Of a stretch of DNA of 42,845 nucleotides, positions 23,828-32,067 are shown piece after piece (the first letter of the stretch is position 1; every line of letters starts with the position of its first letter). The notes under the pieces were generated by a model. It was not told the origin of the DNA and searched no databases. It saw nothing but the letters and a program-made list of their open reading frames with translations. A program made the position numbers and the translations under genes. The DNA is from Clostridium sp. (lineage in GTDB: Bacteria; Bacillota; Clostridia; Acetivibrionales; Acetivibrionaceae): the NCBI GenBank assembly GCA_012841175.1, contig DUVG01000032.1, forward strand, positions 1 through 42,845. The letters run 5' to 3'.

Positions 23828-25156
23828 ATGAAGAAAAAATTAGCAAGTTTGTTAGCATGTGTTATGATGATAGTACTTATTGTTACTGGTTGTGGTGGTA
23901 AAGGCGGAGAAGGTAATGTAGAGCCTACTAAAGCACCAGATACAGCTAATGACGACCAAGGAGATAAAGGTACAGGAACTAAGGATATTGAATTGACTTT
24001 ATGGAGTATTTCAACTGAGAGTGATGCATTTCACAATTCATACACTAAAGCAATTGCAGACTTTGAAGCTGCAAACCCAGGTGTTAAAATTAAACATGAA
24101 ACTTTTGAAAACCAATCATACAAAACAACTATTGCAACATCAGTTACAGGAAATGACCTTCCTGACATATTCTACACTTGGGGAGGAGGATTTTCTGCAC
24201 CATTTATAGACTCAGGTAATGTATTAGCTCTTGATGAGTATTTTACAGATGAGTATAAGTCACAAATAAATGATGCAGCACTAACTTATCAGACATATAA
24301 TGGTAAGGTATACGGTGTAACTTATACAACTCCTATTTCAACACTATTCTATAACAAAAAGATATTTGCTGAAAACAGTGTTGAGCCTCCAACTACTTTT
24401 GATGAGCTTGTTGATGTATGTGAAAAACTTAAAGCAAACGGCATTACTCCAATTGGAATAAGTGCAAAAGATACTTGGGTTCTTGCTATGACTCATGACA
24501 ACTTAGTTTTAAAATCAGCTGGGCATGATAAAGTAGTATCAGCATTAACTGGTGGTGGACAGAGTTATAACGATCCTGATTTCATTAAAGCAGCAGCTAA
24601 TTTCAAAAAGTTAGTTGATATAGGTGCATTTGTTGAAGGTGCAGCAGGAATGTCAAATGACGAAGCTAGTGCTGAGTTTTATGCAGGAAGAGTTGCAATG
24701 TTTGTAACAGGAAGCTGGATGGCAGGTTCAATTCAAAGTGACCCAGAAAACCCAGAAGATTTTGATGCTGTTCCATATCCTGTAGCAGGAAATAATGCAG
24801 CAGCAACTGATTTCATGGGTGGTGCAGCTGATACACTTATGGTAAGTAAATCTTCAAAAGACCCAGAACTTGCAGCAAAAGCAGCAATAGAATTGGCAAG
24901 AAGTATATCTAAGTACTCATACCTTGACGGCGCAGGACTTCCAGTTTGGGAAGTGGATTATGATGACAGTGAAGTAAACCCACTTACTAGAAAGCTTGCA
25001 AGCTTTGTAGAAGGTGCAACATCCTTTACACTTTGGTTTGATACACTTATGGAGTCTGAGTACAAGGATCCTTATTTAAACTTATTACAAGAGCTGTATT
25101 TTGGTCAGATTACACCAGAACAATTTGCAGAGAGAATGGATGAAAACCTTAATTAA
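23828..25156 (+). CDS. Carbohydrate ABC transporter substrate-binding lipoprotein
   Basis: The 442-residue protein has a lipoprotein signal ending VLIVTGC (lipidated Cys22), an acidic linker (about 25-50), and a family 1 solute-binding fold. Typical landmarks are ELTLWSISTESD, AIADFEAANPGVKIKHE, DLPDIFYTWGGG, PISTLFYNKKIF, FYAGRVAMFVTGSWM and DFMGGAADTL. It captures an oligosaccharide outside the membrane for the two permeases that follow. Start: ATG after GGGGGAATC. Codon choice is less AT-extreme than in neighbouring genes, consistent with high expression. A terminator-like hairpin separates it from the permeases. The sugar cannot be identified by reading. Confidence 0.95.
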   Translation: MKKKLASLLACVMMIVLIVTGCGGKGGEGNVEPTKAPDTANDDQGDKGTGTKDIELTLWSISTESDAFHNSYTKAIADFEAANPGVKIKHETFENQSYKTTIATSVTGNDLPDIFYTWGGGFSAPFIDSGNVLALDEYFTDEYKSQINDAALTYQTYNGKVYGVTYTTPISTLFYNKKIFAENSVEPPTTFDELVDVCEKLKANGITPIGISAKDTWVLAMTHDNLVLKSAGHDKVVSALTGGGQSYNDPDFIKAAANFKKLVDIGAFVEGAAGMSNDEASAEFYAGRVAMFVTGSWMAGSIQSDPENPEDFDAVPYPVAGNNAAATDFMGGAADTLMVSKSSKDPELAAKAAIELARSISKYSYLDGAGLPVWEVDYDDSEVNPLTRKLASFVEGATSFTLWFDTLMESEYKDPYLNLLQELYFGQITPEQFAERMDENLN

Positions 25157-25191
25157 ATGCTGAATGGATGATTAGTAAGTCTTATATGATG

Positions 25192-25288
25192 TATCTTAGT
25201 GATGATTGCAAAATAGCAGTTTTACTAAGATAAATAGAGAAACTATATTTTCTCAAAAAGAGTTAAAGAAAATGGTTTTTTGAGAAAA
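25192..25288 (+). repeat. Two hairpins between the binding-protein and permease genes
   Basis: The first pairs TATCTTAGT (25192-25200) with ACTAAGATA (25224-25232). The second pairs TTTTCTCAAAAA (25248-25259) with TTTTTGAGAAAA (25277-25288). Neither has a terminal T tract, so they may protect the upstream mRNA end. Confidence 0.65.
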
Positions 25289-25302
25289 ATAATGTATAAG
25301 AT

Positions 25303-25368
25303 ATCAAAACCTTTCGAGCAAATGCATAAATATTCAGTATTTGTTAAGAAAGGTTTTGATTGTTTTTT
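25303..25368 (+). terminator. Intra-operon terminator/attenuator before the permease genes
   Basis: ATCAAAACCTTTC (25303-25315) pairs perfectly with 25348-25360, enclosing a smaller stem, and is followed by TGTTTTTT. It would lower permease expression relative to the binding protein. Confidence 0.75.
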
Positions 25369-25400
25369 AAAGGAGTAAGTTTAATAGGAGGGGTCAAAAT

Positions 25401-26279
25401 ATGGACTCTGTAAGAAAAAATAAATTAGCCATATTTTTATTTATGTTTCCTGCAGCAGTACTATTTATTACAGTAATTATCATACCAATTTTTATGTCAG
25501 TGTATTATAGTTTTTTAGACTATGGTATTGCAAAAAGTTCATTTATAGGACTGGGGAACTATAAAGAATTGTTTACAAATGCCACTTTAAAATTTCCAAA
25601 ATCAATTATAAATGCGCTTATTTTAGCGGTATTATCAGTTTTCATTCAATTACCAATATCCCTTGGTTTGGCTTTACTATTGGCAAAGGGGATAAAAGGG
25701 GAAAGATTTTTCTTAGGGGTATTTTTCCTGCCTGTATTGTTATCAACAGTTGTTGTAGGTCAACTTTGGAAAAAAATCTACTTTCCCACATATGGTATTT
25801 TAAATGTTTTGTTAAATTCAATGGGATTAGAGAACCTAACCAAAAATTGGCTTGGAGATCCTAAAGTTGTATTAATTGCAGTTTTTATCCCTTTGCTTTG
25901 GCAGTATGTTGGCTATCACATGCTTTTAATGTATGCAGGTATAAAGTCAATATCTCCAGATTTAAGAGAAGCTGCTCAAATAGATGGGGCAACTGAAGGA
26001 CAGGTGTCAAGGTACATTATAATTCCAATGCTTAAGCCAATTATTAGAGTTTGTTTAATTTTTGCAGTAACAGGTTCTTTAAAAGCATTTGACTTAATAT
26101 ATGTATTGACAGGTGGAGGACCATTAAGAGCTAGCCAGGTGCCTGCTACTTTGATGGTTGAACAGGCTTTTAGCAGTTACCGTTTTGGATTTGGAAGTTC
26201 AATTGCTGTCTCTATAATTTTCTTGTGTTTCTTTTTTGCATTGCTTATAAAAGCCAGTATAAAAACGGAGGAGATGTAA
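25401..26279 (+). CDS. Sugar ABC transporter permease (MalF/UgpA type)
   Basis: The 292-residue protein has six membrane helices by hydrophobicity. The cytoplasmic EAA loop that docks the ATPase is at about residues 195-215 (SPDLREAAQIDGATEGQVSRYIIIPMLKP). It forms half of the translocation channel with the next gene, whose start codon directly follows this gene's stop. The start is set by AGGAGGGG. No ATPase gene is present in the operon, so a shared MsmX-type ATPase encoded elsewhere is expected. Confidence 0.95.
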   Translation: MDSVRKNKLAIFLFMFPAAVLFITVIIIPIFMSVYYSFLDYGIAKSSFIGLGNYKELFTNATLKFPKSIINALILAVLSVFIQLPISLGLALLLAKGIKGERFFLGVFFLPVLLSTVVVGQLWKKIYFPTYGILNVLLNSMGLENLTKNWLGDPKVVLIAVFIPLLWQYVGYHMLLMYAGIKSISPDLREAAQIDGATEGQVSRYIIIPMLKPIIRVCLIFAVTGSLKAFDLIYVLTGGGPLRASQVPATLMVEQAFSSYRFGFGSSIAVSIIFLCFFFALLIKASIKTEEM

Positions 26280-27131
26280 ATGAATAAATTCAAGAAGTAT
26301 ATAAATAAATTCAAAATAAAGTCAATATTTACCTATGTCATTCTAGGTATATGGGCAATTATAAATATATTTCCGTTATACTGGTTGTTTACTTTTTCTC
26401 TAAAGAGTAATAAGGAGATTTTTGGAGGAAATATAATAGGCCTTCCAAAGGAATGGATGTGGTCAAACTTCCATAGAGCTTTGACAATAGGTAGAGTAGG
26501 TAAATATTTTTTAAACAGTGTAATTGTAACGGGAATAACCATATTATTAACAGTGATTTTTGCAGCAATGGCTACTTATGCATTGACAAGACTTGTGTGG
26601 AAGGGAAGAAAAACAGCTAACAATATTTTTATGTTAGGTTTGACAATTCCAATTCATGCGGCAATTTTACCTATTTTCCTTGTATTGAGTAAATTAAAAA
26701 TGCTAAGCTCCTATCAGGCGCTAGTTATTCCTTATGTAGGTTTTGCATTAGCCATGGCTATTTTAATTTTTAGTGGTTTTATGTTGGGCATCCCAAGAGA
26801 ATTAGATGAGGCTGCCTGTATAGATGGATGTAGTGTATATGGAATATTTTTTAGAATTATATTACCCCTTTTAAAACCTGCTATTTCTACAGTGGCTATT
26901 TTTACTTATTTACAAGCGTGGAATGAGTTGATGTTTGCAGTTGTATTTATTAGAGATTCAGACTATAATACACTTACAGTTGGAATTCAGTCCCTTCAAG
27001 GTACTTTTTCTACAGAATGGGGACCTATTGGGGCAGCATTACTTATTACTACAATTCCAACCTTGCTACTATATGCTTTCATGAGTAAGAAAATTCAACA
27101 GAGCCTTATGGCAGGTGCAATTAAAGGTTGA
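26280..27131 (+). CDS. Sugar ABC transporter permease (MalG/UgpE type)
   Basis: The 283-residue protein has six hydrophobic helices, an EAA loop (PRELDEAACIDGCSVYGIFFRIILPLLKP, about residues 174-202) and the C-terminal AGAIKG motif typical of MalG-type permeases. It starts on the base after the stop codon of the first permease, so translation is coupled. It pairs with that permease to import the substrate delivered by the binding protein. A strong hairpin after the gene ends the operon. Confidence 0.95.
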   Translation: MNKFKKYINKFKIKSIFTYVILGIWAIINIFPLYWLFTFSLKSNKEIFGGNIIGLPKEWMWSNFHRALTIGRVGKYFLNSVIVTGITILLTVIFAAMATYALTRLVWKGRKTANNIFMLGLTIPIHAAILPIFLVLSKLKMLSSYQALVIPYVGFALAMAILIFSGFMLGIPRELDEAACIDGCSVYGIFFRIILPLLKPAISTVAIFTYLQAWNELMFAVVFIRDSDYNTLTVGIQSLQGTFSTEWGPIGAALLITTIPTLLLYAFMSKKIQQSLMAGAIKG

Positions 27132-27144
27132 TGTGAATATTGGT

Positions 27145-27176
27145 GCTTCAGGAGGAATTTTTCCTCCTGAAGTTTA
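27145..27176 (+). terminator. Terminator after the ABC operon
   Basis: CTTCAGGAGGAA (27146-27157) pairs perfectly with 27161-27172 around a three-base loop, followed by TTT. Confidence 0.9.
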
Positions 27177-27304
27177 ATTATTATATTGATTAACAATTCT
27201 AAAAACAAGTCACTTACAATTCTTTTTTTAAAAAATTTCCAACATATTAAATCATATAATTTTTTTAATATAACAAATTTATAAAAAGGCTATTAAAAAG
27301 CGGC

Positions 27305-27345
27305 GAATATTCTTATTGAGTTGACGAATTTTCTTGATAAGTTGA
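27305..27345 (+). repeat. Two 20-base direct repeats, 21-base period, overlapping the kinase promoter
   Basis: The units at 27305-27324 and 27326-27345 match at 16 of 20 positions; shared cores are GAAT, TTCTT and AGTTGA. A 21-base period is two helical turns, and the second unit runs into the -35 element. Confidence 0.75.
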
Positions 27346-27370
27346 GAAGAAAAAATAAATTTGTTACAAT
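27342..27370 (+). promoter_or_regulatory. Promoter for the two-component genes, predicting a leaderless mRNA
   Basis: TTGAGA (27342-27347), a 17-base spacer and TACAAT (27365-27370). The usual start site seven bases later falls on the A of the kinase ATG. Confidence 0.65.
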
Positions 27371-27376
27371 TAACTT

Positions 27377-28369
27377 ATGATTCAAAAGATAAAAGAAATA
27401 TTAGAGTGGTTTAATTCTAAAAAGATAAGACAAAAATTAATATTTGTATTATTAAAATTAGTTTTGATACAAGCCATTATGATTTTTATTGCATACTTAG
27501 CTATGCGAGAAAATACAGAGCAAACTACAATATTTATTTTAGCAATTACAATTGTATCTATTATCTCATTATGCTTAATTAGCGTGTTTTCTTATATATA
27601 TATAGTAAAGCCTATAGAAAAGCTTATGCAATATATCAATATGTTAAAATTAGAAGGAGATGGATGTATAGAATTATTTAATCAAAAAAGAAAAGAAATA
27701 CTAAAGGATACTAAACGATTAGTTGAAGTTGATAAAATTATTGATGAAGCTATATGTAAAGAAAGAGAAATAAAAAAACTAAAATTCCATGCTCTTCAAG
27801 AGAGCATAAAACCTCATTTTTTATACAATACATTAAGTTCTATAGCCGCTATTGCATTAGAAAATTCCGATGAAAAAACCTATGATGCTATTATGACCCT
27901 AGGTAACTTTTACAGAGAATTTTTAAGCAAAGGCAAAAAAGAGATATCTCTAAGAGAAGAAATTGAAATGGTAAAGAATTATTTAAAAATTCAAAAGTTG
28001 AGATTTGGTGATATGTTTGAGGCTGAATATGAAATTGATGAAAACTTACTAGATATTATAGTTCCTAAGTTAATTTTGCAGCCTTTAGTTGAAAATAGTT
28101 TATATCATGGTATAAGATTAAAAGGAGAAAAAGGCATTATAAAAATATCTGTTTATAAAGAAAAAAGAATACACTTAGTTGTTTTTGACACAGGAGTGGG
28201 AATGAGTGAAAAACAGTTAAAAGAAATAATGAGTAAAGGAGGGAAAGAGAGTTTTGGGCTTAAAGGCACAATAAATAGAATACAATATTATTATAATGAT
28301 TTGGATTTATATGAAATTACGACAAAGGAGGGTCTTTATTTTAAGATAGATATTAAGATTCCGATGTAG
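27377..28369 (+). CDS. YesM-type sensor histidine kinase with minimal extracellular part
   Basis: The 330-residue protein has two membrane helices (about 20-42 and 50-75) separated by only about seven residues, then a short HAMP-like linker. The His_kinase domain has phosphoacceptor His147 in KPHFLYNTL, and the HATPase_c part has LVENSLYHGI (N box), VFDTGVGM (G1) and SFGLKGTINRI (G2). This is the YesM/LytS-type family that partners AraC-type response regulators. Most relatives have a large extracellular sensor domain, which is absent here. There is no ribosome site before the ATG. It lies directly downstream of the sugar importer and just before its regulator. Confidence 0.93.
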   Translation: MIQKIKEILEWFNSKKIRQKLIFVLLKLVLIQAIMIFIAYLAMRENTEQTTIFILAITIVSIISLCLISVFSYIYIVKPIEKLMQYINMLKLEGDGCIELFNQKRKEILKDTKRLVEVDKIIDEAICKEREIKKLKFHALQESIKPHFLYNTLSSIAAIALENSDEKTYDAIMTLGNFYREFLSKGKKEISLREEIEMVKNYLKIQKLRFGDMFEAEYEIDENLLDIIVPKLILQPLVENSLYHGIRLKGEKGIIKISVYKEKRIHLVVFDTGVGMSEKQLKEIMSKGGKESFGLKGTINRIQYYYNDLDLYEITTKEGLYFKIDIKIPM

Positions 28370-28380
28370 GGGGAAATTAT

Positions 28381-29139
28381 ATGTATAAAGTGATGATTAT
28401 TGATGATGAAAGACCACTTCGAAACCTATTAAGAAATATTATAGAGAAAGAAGAAGATTTAGATGTAGAAGTGGCTGGAGAGGCAGCAGGTAGCATAGAA
28501 GCTATTAATACTATTGACGAGATAAAGCCTGATATAGCTTTTGTAGACATAAGGATGCCTTTTATGGATGGAATTGAATTTTCTAAAATAGCTATGAGAC
28601 GGTATCCGGATTTAAAAATAATAGTTTTATCAGCTTTTAGTGATTTTGAATGCGCAAGGGAATGTATTGGAATAGGTGTCTGTGATTACTTGCTAAAACC
28701 CATTAATAGTAAAGAGATAAGAAAAACACTATTAAAAGTGATAAATGATATAAATCTAAAAAAGTCATCAGAAGAAAAGTTGTTGACAGATGACGATTAT
28801 CAAATGGTTCATAAAAATGATACCGTTTGCAAAATAAAAAAATATATAGAAGAAAATTATGAACAGCCAGATTTAAATGTTGCATCCATTGCTCAAATCT
28901 TTGGTTTTAATGCAAGTTATTTAAGCAGACTATTTAAGGCAGAAACAGATAGTAACCTTATTGATTATATTAATGAATGCAGAATGAAAAAAGCAATTGA
29001 ATATGCAAAGAAGGGAACTTTGATGTACATAACTGCAAAAAATGTAGGAATTCCTGACCCTAATTATTTTGGTAAGTGTTTTAAGAAATATACTAACAAG
29101 AATTATTCAGAATTTAAAAAATATAAAGATGCAGAGTAA
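28381..29139 (+). CDS. YesN-type response regulator (receiver plus AraC HTH)
   Basis: The 252-residue protein has a receiver domain (about 1-120) with the acidic pair DDE at 9-11, phosphoacceptor Asp56 in FVDIRMPFMDG, and Lys in LLKPI. A C-terminal AraC-type double HTH spans about 150-250 (LNVASIAQIFGFNASYLSRLFK and AKNVGIPDPNYFGKCFKKY). It starts 11 bases after the kinase gene with GGGGG as ribosome site. The pair most likely controls the sugar ABC operon; the repeats at 23736-23772 and 27305-27345 are candidate binding sites. It is about half the size of the largest YesN proteins because it lacks their middle region. Confidence 0.95.
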   Translation: MYKVMIIDDERPLRNLLRNIIEKEEDLDVEVAGEAAGSIEAINTIDEIKPDIAFVDIRMPFMDGIEFSKIAMRRYPDLKIIVLSAFSDFECARECIGIGVCDYLLKPINSKEIRKTLLKVINDINLKKSSEEKLLTDDDYQMVHKNDTVCKIKKYIEENYEQPDLNVASIAQIFGFNASYLSRLFKAETDSNLIDYINECRMKKAIEYAKKGTLMYITAKNVGIPDPNYFGKCFKKYTNKNYSEFKKYKDAE

Positions 29140-29164
29140 ACTTCTTTTATAATAATTTAAAAAT

Positions 29165-29203
29165 AAAAGCCAGGATAACATGTGTTTTATCCCGGCTTTT
29201 AAA
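29165..29203. terminator. Terminator after the two-component genes
   Basis: AAAAGCCAGGATA (29165-29177) pairs with 29188-29200 with one mismatch. A-rich and T-rich ends make it usable from both sides, including by the convergent gene. Confidence 0.85.
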
Positions 29204-29240
29204 AATTACAAGAAGGAGTTTCATTTATCATTTCAAAGAA

Positions 29241-30311
29241 TTAAATGCCTTCTGAGTTATATAGAGTTTCAACAAATAAAGTGTTATTTGTATTAACATC
29301 TATTTTGTATAAATCATACTTTTCTTGAGTTCCTCTTCTCACAGTCAGTATATAATAGATAGACTCTCCATCATATACAAAACCATTTAAATATGAATTT
29401 ACTGGAGTTTCTGATTCAGTATTAGGAGTATGCTCACTTATTAAATTAAGTACATCATTAGCTTTGCTTATTGAGAATATTCTAATGGTTCTTGGTTGTT
29501 CAATACTTTGAGTATCAAAATATAGTGTATCATTTATAAAATATTTTGAAGTTTTAACAATTGTATCAGGATAATCAATGCTTAAAAATGAATCCAGCTC
29601 AGACTGATTATAAGGATATTGTAATATAAATTTACTATGATAATTGTCATTAGTTAATTTTGCAACATCCTTGCCGTCTATAGAAGTTATAATGTAATTT
29701 GTTTCAAAAGAACCTGTAGCCTCACCACGATCATTGGTCTTACCATCTGGTATAAAAACTATTGGTTGATAAAGTACAACATCATTAACTACAAGCATTG
29801 AACTAACTCTTTGACATTCGTAAGAATGAATTTCTTTTTTATTGTCACCATTAAAAGCCATTTTAACAATTTGATGTTTTGCATTACGATTAGTTTTAGT
29901 ATCATCTGTAATGTCAGTCCTAGCATAATATAGTTCACCTTTGTAAACGTTTATATTGGATATTTTTCCTGTATCTAGCTCAAATTTATTAGAACCATCT
30001 TTATTCACTCTGTATAAACCATTGTTGTCAGAATAGAAAAGATATTGATCTGATACTGCTAAAATTTTAGAGTTAGATGCATTCTTGATATCATTGTCAA
30101 CAACAAAAGACTCATTTAGTTTTTCCTCTAACTTATTAGATATATTCCTTCCATCAGATCCATTAGATGATGGACTTGAAGCTAATTTGATAGCAACAAC
30201 AAGAATAAGAATAATAACAGCAATAGATACTACAGTTAATATAATTTTTTTTGGCTGTTTATTGTTGGTATTTGGATTTGAATTTCCAAACAATGGTATT
30301 TCGCTACTCAT
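29241..30311 (-). CDS. Membrane-anchored beta-propeller-like protein (DUF5050-type)
   Basis: The 356-residue protein has a Asn/Pro-rich cytoplasmic N-terminus (1-22), one membrane segment (about 23-43) and an extracellular domain. That domain holds repeated short strands such as SDQYLFYSDNNGLYRVNKDGSN, YKGELYYARTD and YDGESIYYILTVR, the pattern of DUF5050-type propellers. No catalytic motif was seen. The ATG follows AGGAGG at good spacing. It is transcribed alone; an inverted repeat lies in its leader at 30361-30386. Its function is unknown; an envelope-binding role is only a guess. Confidence 0.75.
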   Translation of the reverse strand: MSSEIPLFGNSNPNTNNKQPKKIILTVVSIAVIILILVVAIKLASSPSSNGSDGRNISNKLEEKLNESFVVDNDIKNASNSKILAVSDQYLFYSDNNGLYRVNKDGSNKFELDTGKISNINVYKGELYYARTDITDDTKTNRNAKHQIVKMAFNGDNKKEIHSYECQRVSSMLVVNDVVLYQPIVFIPDGKTNDRGEATGSFETNYIITSIDGKDVAKLTNDNYHSKFILQYPYNQSELDSFLSIDYPDTIVKTSKYFINDTLYFDTQSIEQPRTIRIFSISKANDVLNLISEHTPNTESETPVNSYLNGFVYDGESIYYILTVRRGTQEKYDLYKIDVNTNNTLFVETLYNSEGI

Positions 30312-30360
30312 TATTAGACCTCCTGGTAAAATTCTTTTGTTTTTTATTTTTTAAATGTAC

Positions 30361-30386
30361 ATTATTGTTAGTAAAACAACAATAAT
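30361..30386. repeat. Inverted repeat ATTATTGTT-N8-AACAATAAT
   Basis: It has perfect 9-base arms in the leader of the DUF5050-type gene. It could be an operator or an mRNA hairpin. Confidence 0.6.
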
Positions 30387-30400
30387 TTTAATACTAGATT

Positions 30401-30409
30401 ATTATAACA
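30401..30409 (-). promoter_or_regulatory. Extended -10 promoter for the DUF5050-type gene
   Basis: The minus strand reads TGTTATAAT, with no strong -35. Confidence 0.45.
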
Positions 30410-30563
30410 CAAAAACAGCGAATATTGTATAGCTTTTATTTAACAAATTTTAATAATAGTACTTTATTAATAAAAATTTAATGTTTAAGTTTTTATAAAA
30501 ATGTGTTATTATATAAAATATCGGATTTTAGAAAAGAATTTATTATAAGTGGAGGGAAATTCG

Positions 30564-32039
30564 GTGAAAAAGATATTTTTTATTACATTATTATTGTGCA
30601 TTGTTTTAATTGGGTGTTCTAAAGAGTTAACAGATCAATATGTTTTGGAGGAAAAAGTTGAAACAGTTCCTTCAGGAGATTCAGAATCAACTATACGTTA
30701 TCCTGTTATAACAGGCTTAAATGACAAAAAGGTTGAAAAAAAAGTAAATGATGATATAGATGAAAGAATCAGTGGATTTAAAAGAGGACTTGAAAACTTT
30801 AAAGAAATTGCTGAGATGGAAAACGATACTATAGATGTAAAATATGAAGTTGCATATAAATCAAAGGAAATATTAAGTATAAAGTTTGAAGTTATATCTT
30901 ATATGAGAAGTTTCGGAGTAGAAGACCATGTTCTTATAGGTAAGAATTACAATTTGAAAACAGGGGAACTTTTAGAATTAAAAGATATTTTAAAAGGAGA
31001 TTATAAAAGCCAATTAGATGCAAAGATAGAATCTAAGTTTTCAGAACTAGATGTGGAGTTGGTAAAAAAGTTTGAAGGAATTAACGAAAAATCAGAGTTT
31101 TATATAAAAGACAATAGTTTAGTATTTTTCTTTAGTGCTGTTGAATATATAAATGAGGTAGGTCAGTCATTGGAAATTGAAATTCCATTTAATGAGATAA
31201 GTGAAGTTTTAAAAGAGCCGCTGGCATTTGGGCGGGATACCAGCCCAGAACTAGACAACTACAACATAGCGATTAATGATAAAACAAAGCCTTTCGAGGC
31301 TTTGTTTTTTATTGGGGAAAATATTAGAAATGTATCAGGAAAAGATTCTACCACAATGATTTTAAGTTTTGAAGAAATACAAGAAAAATATATAGGAATA
31401 TATGAAGAAATTTTAATTGACAGTGAAACACAAGAAAAGCTTTTTGAAGTTTTTGGAAATACATTTGAGAAAGATAAGCTTAATGAATTAGGGGATGATG
31501 ATTTAAAAACATTGTTGACAGAAATAATAAATGGTGGTTATATGATAATAAATTTAGAAGGGTTATTTACTATAGTTCAAGATTATAGAGTTTTAGAGGA
31601 GTACGCTGGATATTTGCCCGATGATATAAAAGATTATATTTACCTTAAAGCAAATGAATCTAAGGATTTACAAGAACTAAAAATAGGAGGAACTTTGTCT
31701 TTTAAGCAAATAAAAGATAGAATAATAAAATATGAAGATTATATAAAAACATATCCTGAGACTATAAAAGAATACGTAGTTAGTAGAGAGCATATGCATC
31801 TTTTACATTCATATTTTTTTGGTTTTGATGGGATGCCAGCTTTTGATTATGCCACAAATAAAATTAATGATGAATTGCTTCAAAGTTATAAAGAGTTTGT
31901 TAGTGTGAATAGCAACTCAGAGACAGCCAAAATAATTGAAGGCTATTTAGAGGTGTTAGAAAGAAATAATTATACTTTGTGTGAAGAAGTAGAAGAGTAT
32001 AGAAAAAGTTTTTCAAGTATAAATGAAAATTATTTTTAA
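30564..32039 (+). CDS. DUF3298/DUF4163-type lipoprotein with an extra C-terminal helical domain
   Basis: GTG at 30564 is chosen because GGAGGG precedes it; the in-frame GTG at 30549 lies upstream of that ribosome site. The 491-residue protein has a lipoprotein signal ending IVLIGC (Cys18). A DUF4163/DUF3298-like region follows (about 35-225), recognisable from TIRYPVITGL, KNYNLKTGELLELKDILKG and QSLEIEIPFNEI, as in RsiV and PdaC relatives. Residues about 240-491 form a separate, mostly helical domain I do not recognise. Codons near residues 240-249, at the join, contain a perfect terminator-like hairpin (31281-31310), which could let the first domain be made alone. Confidence 0.8.
   Translation: MKKIFFITLLLCIVLIGCSKELTDQYVLEEKVETVPSGDSESTIRYPVITGLNDKKVEKKVNDDIDERISGFKRGLENFKEIAEMENDTIDVKYEVAYKSKEILSIKFEVISYMRSFGVEDHVLIGKNYNLKTGELLELKDILKGDYKSQLDAKIESKFSELDVELVKKFEGINEKSEFYIKDNSLVFFFSAVEYINEVGQSLEIEIPFNEISEVLKEPLAFGRDTSPELDNYNIAINDKTKPFEALFFIGENIRNVSGKDSTTMILSFEEIQEKYIGIYEEILIDSETQEKLFEVFGNTFEKDKLNELGDDDLKTLLTEIINGGYMIINLEGLFTIVQDYRVLEEYAGYLPDDIKDYIYLKANESKDLQELKIGGTLSFKQIKDRIIKYEDYIKTYPETIKEYVVSREHMHLLHSYFFGFDGMPAFDYATNKINDELLQSYKEFVSVNSNSETAKIIEGYLEVLERNNYTLCEEVEEYRKSFSSINENYF
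31281..31310 (+). terminator. Terminator-like hairpin inside the lipoprotein gene
   Basis: AAAACAAAGCCT (31281-31292) pairs perfectly with AGGCTTTGTTTT (31297-31308) around a TTCG loop and runs into T residues. The reading frame is open through it, and it falls at the boundary between the two domains. Confidence 0.8.
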
Positions 32040-32067
32040 ATAGAATTATAAAAATCTAGCATGAATT

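Noticed and set aside
30549..30563. Upstream GTG for the DUF3298-type lipoprotein
   Set aside because: The GGAGGG ribosome site lies between it and the GTG at 30564, which gives a clean lipoprotein signal.
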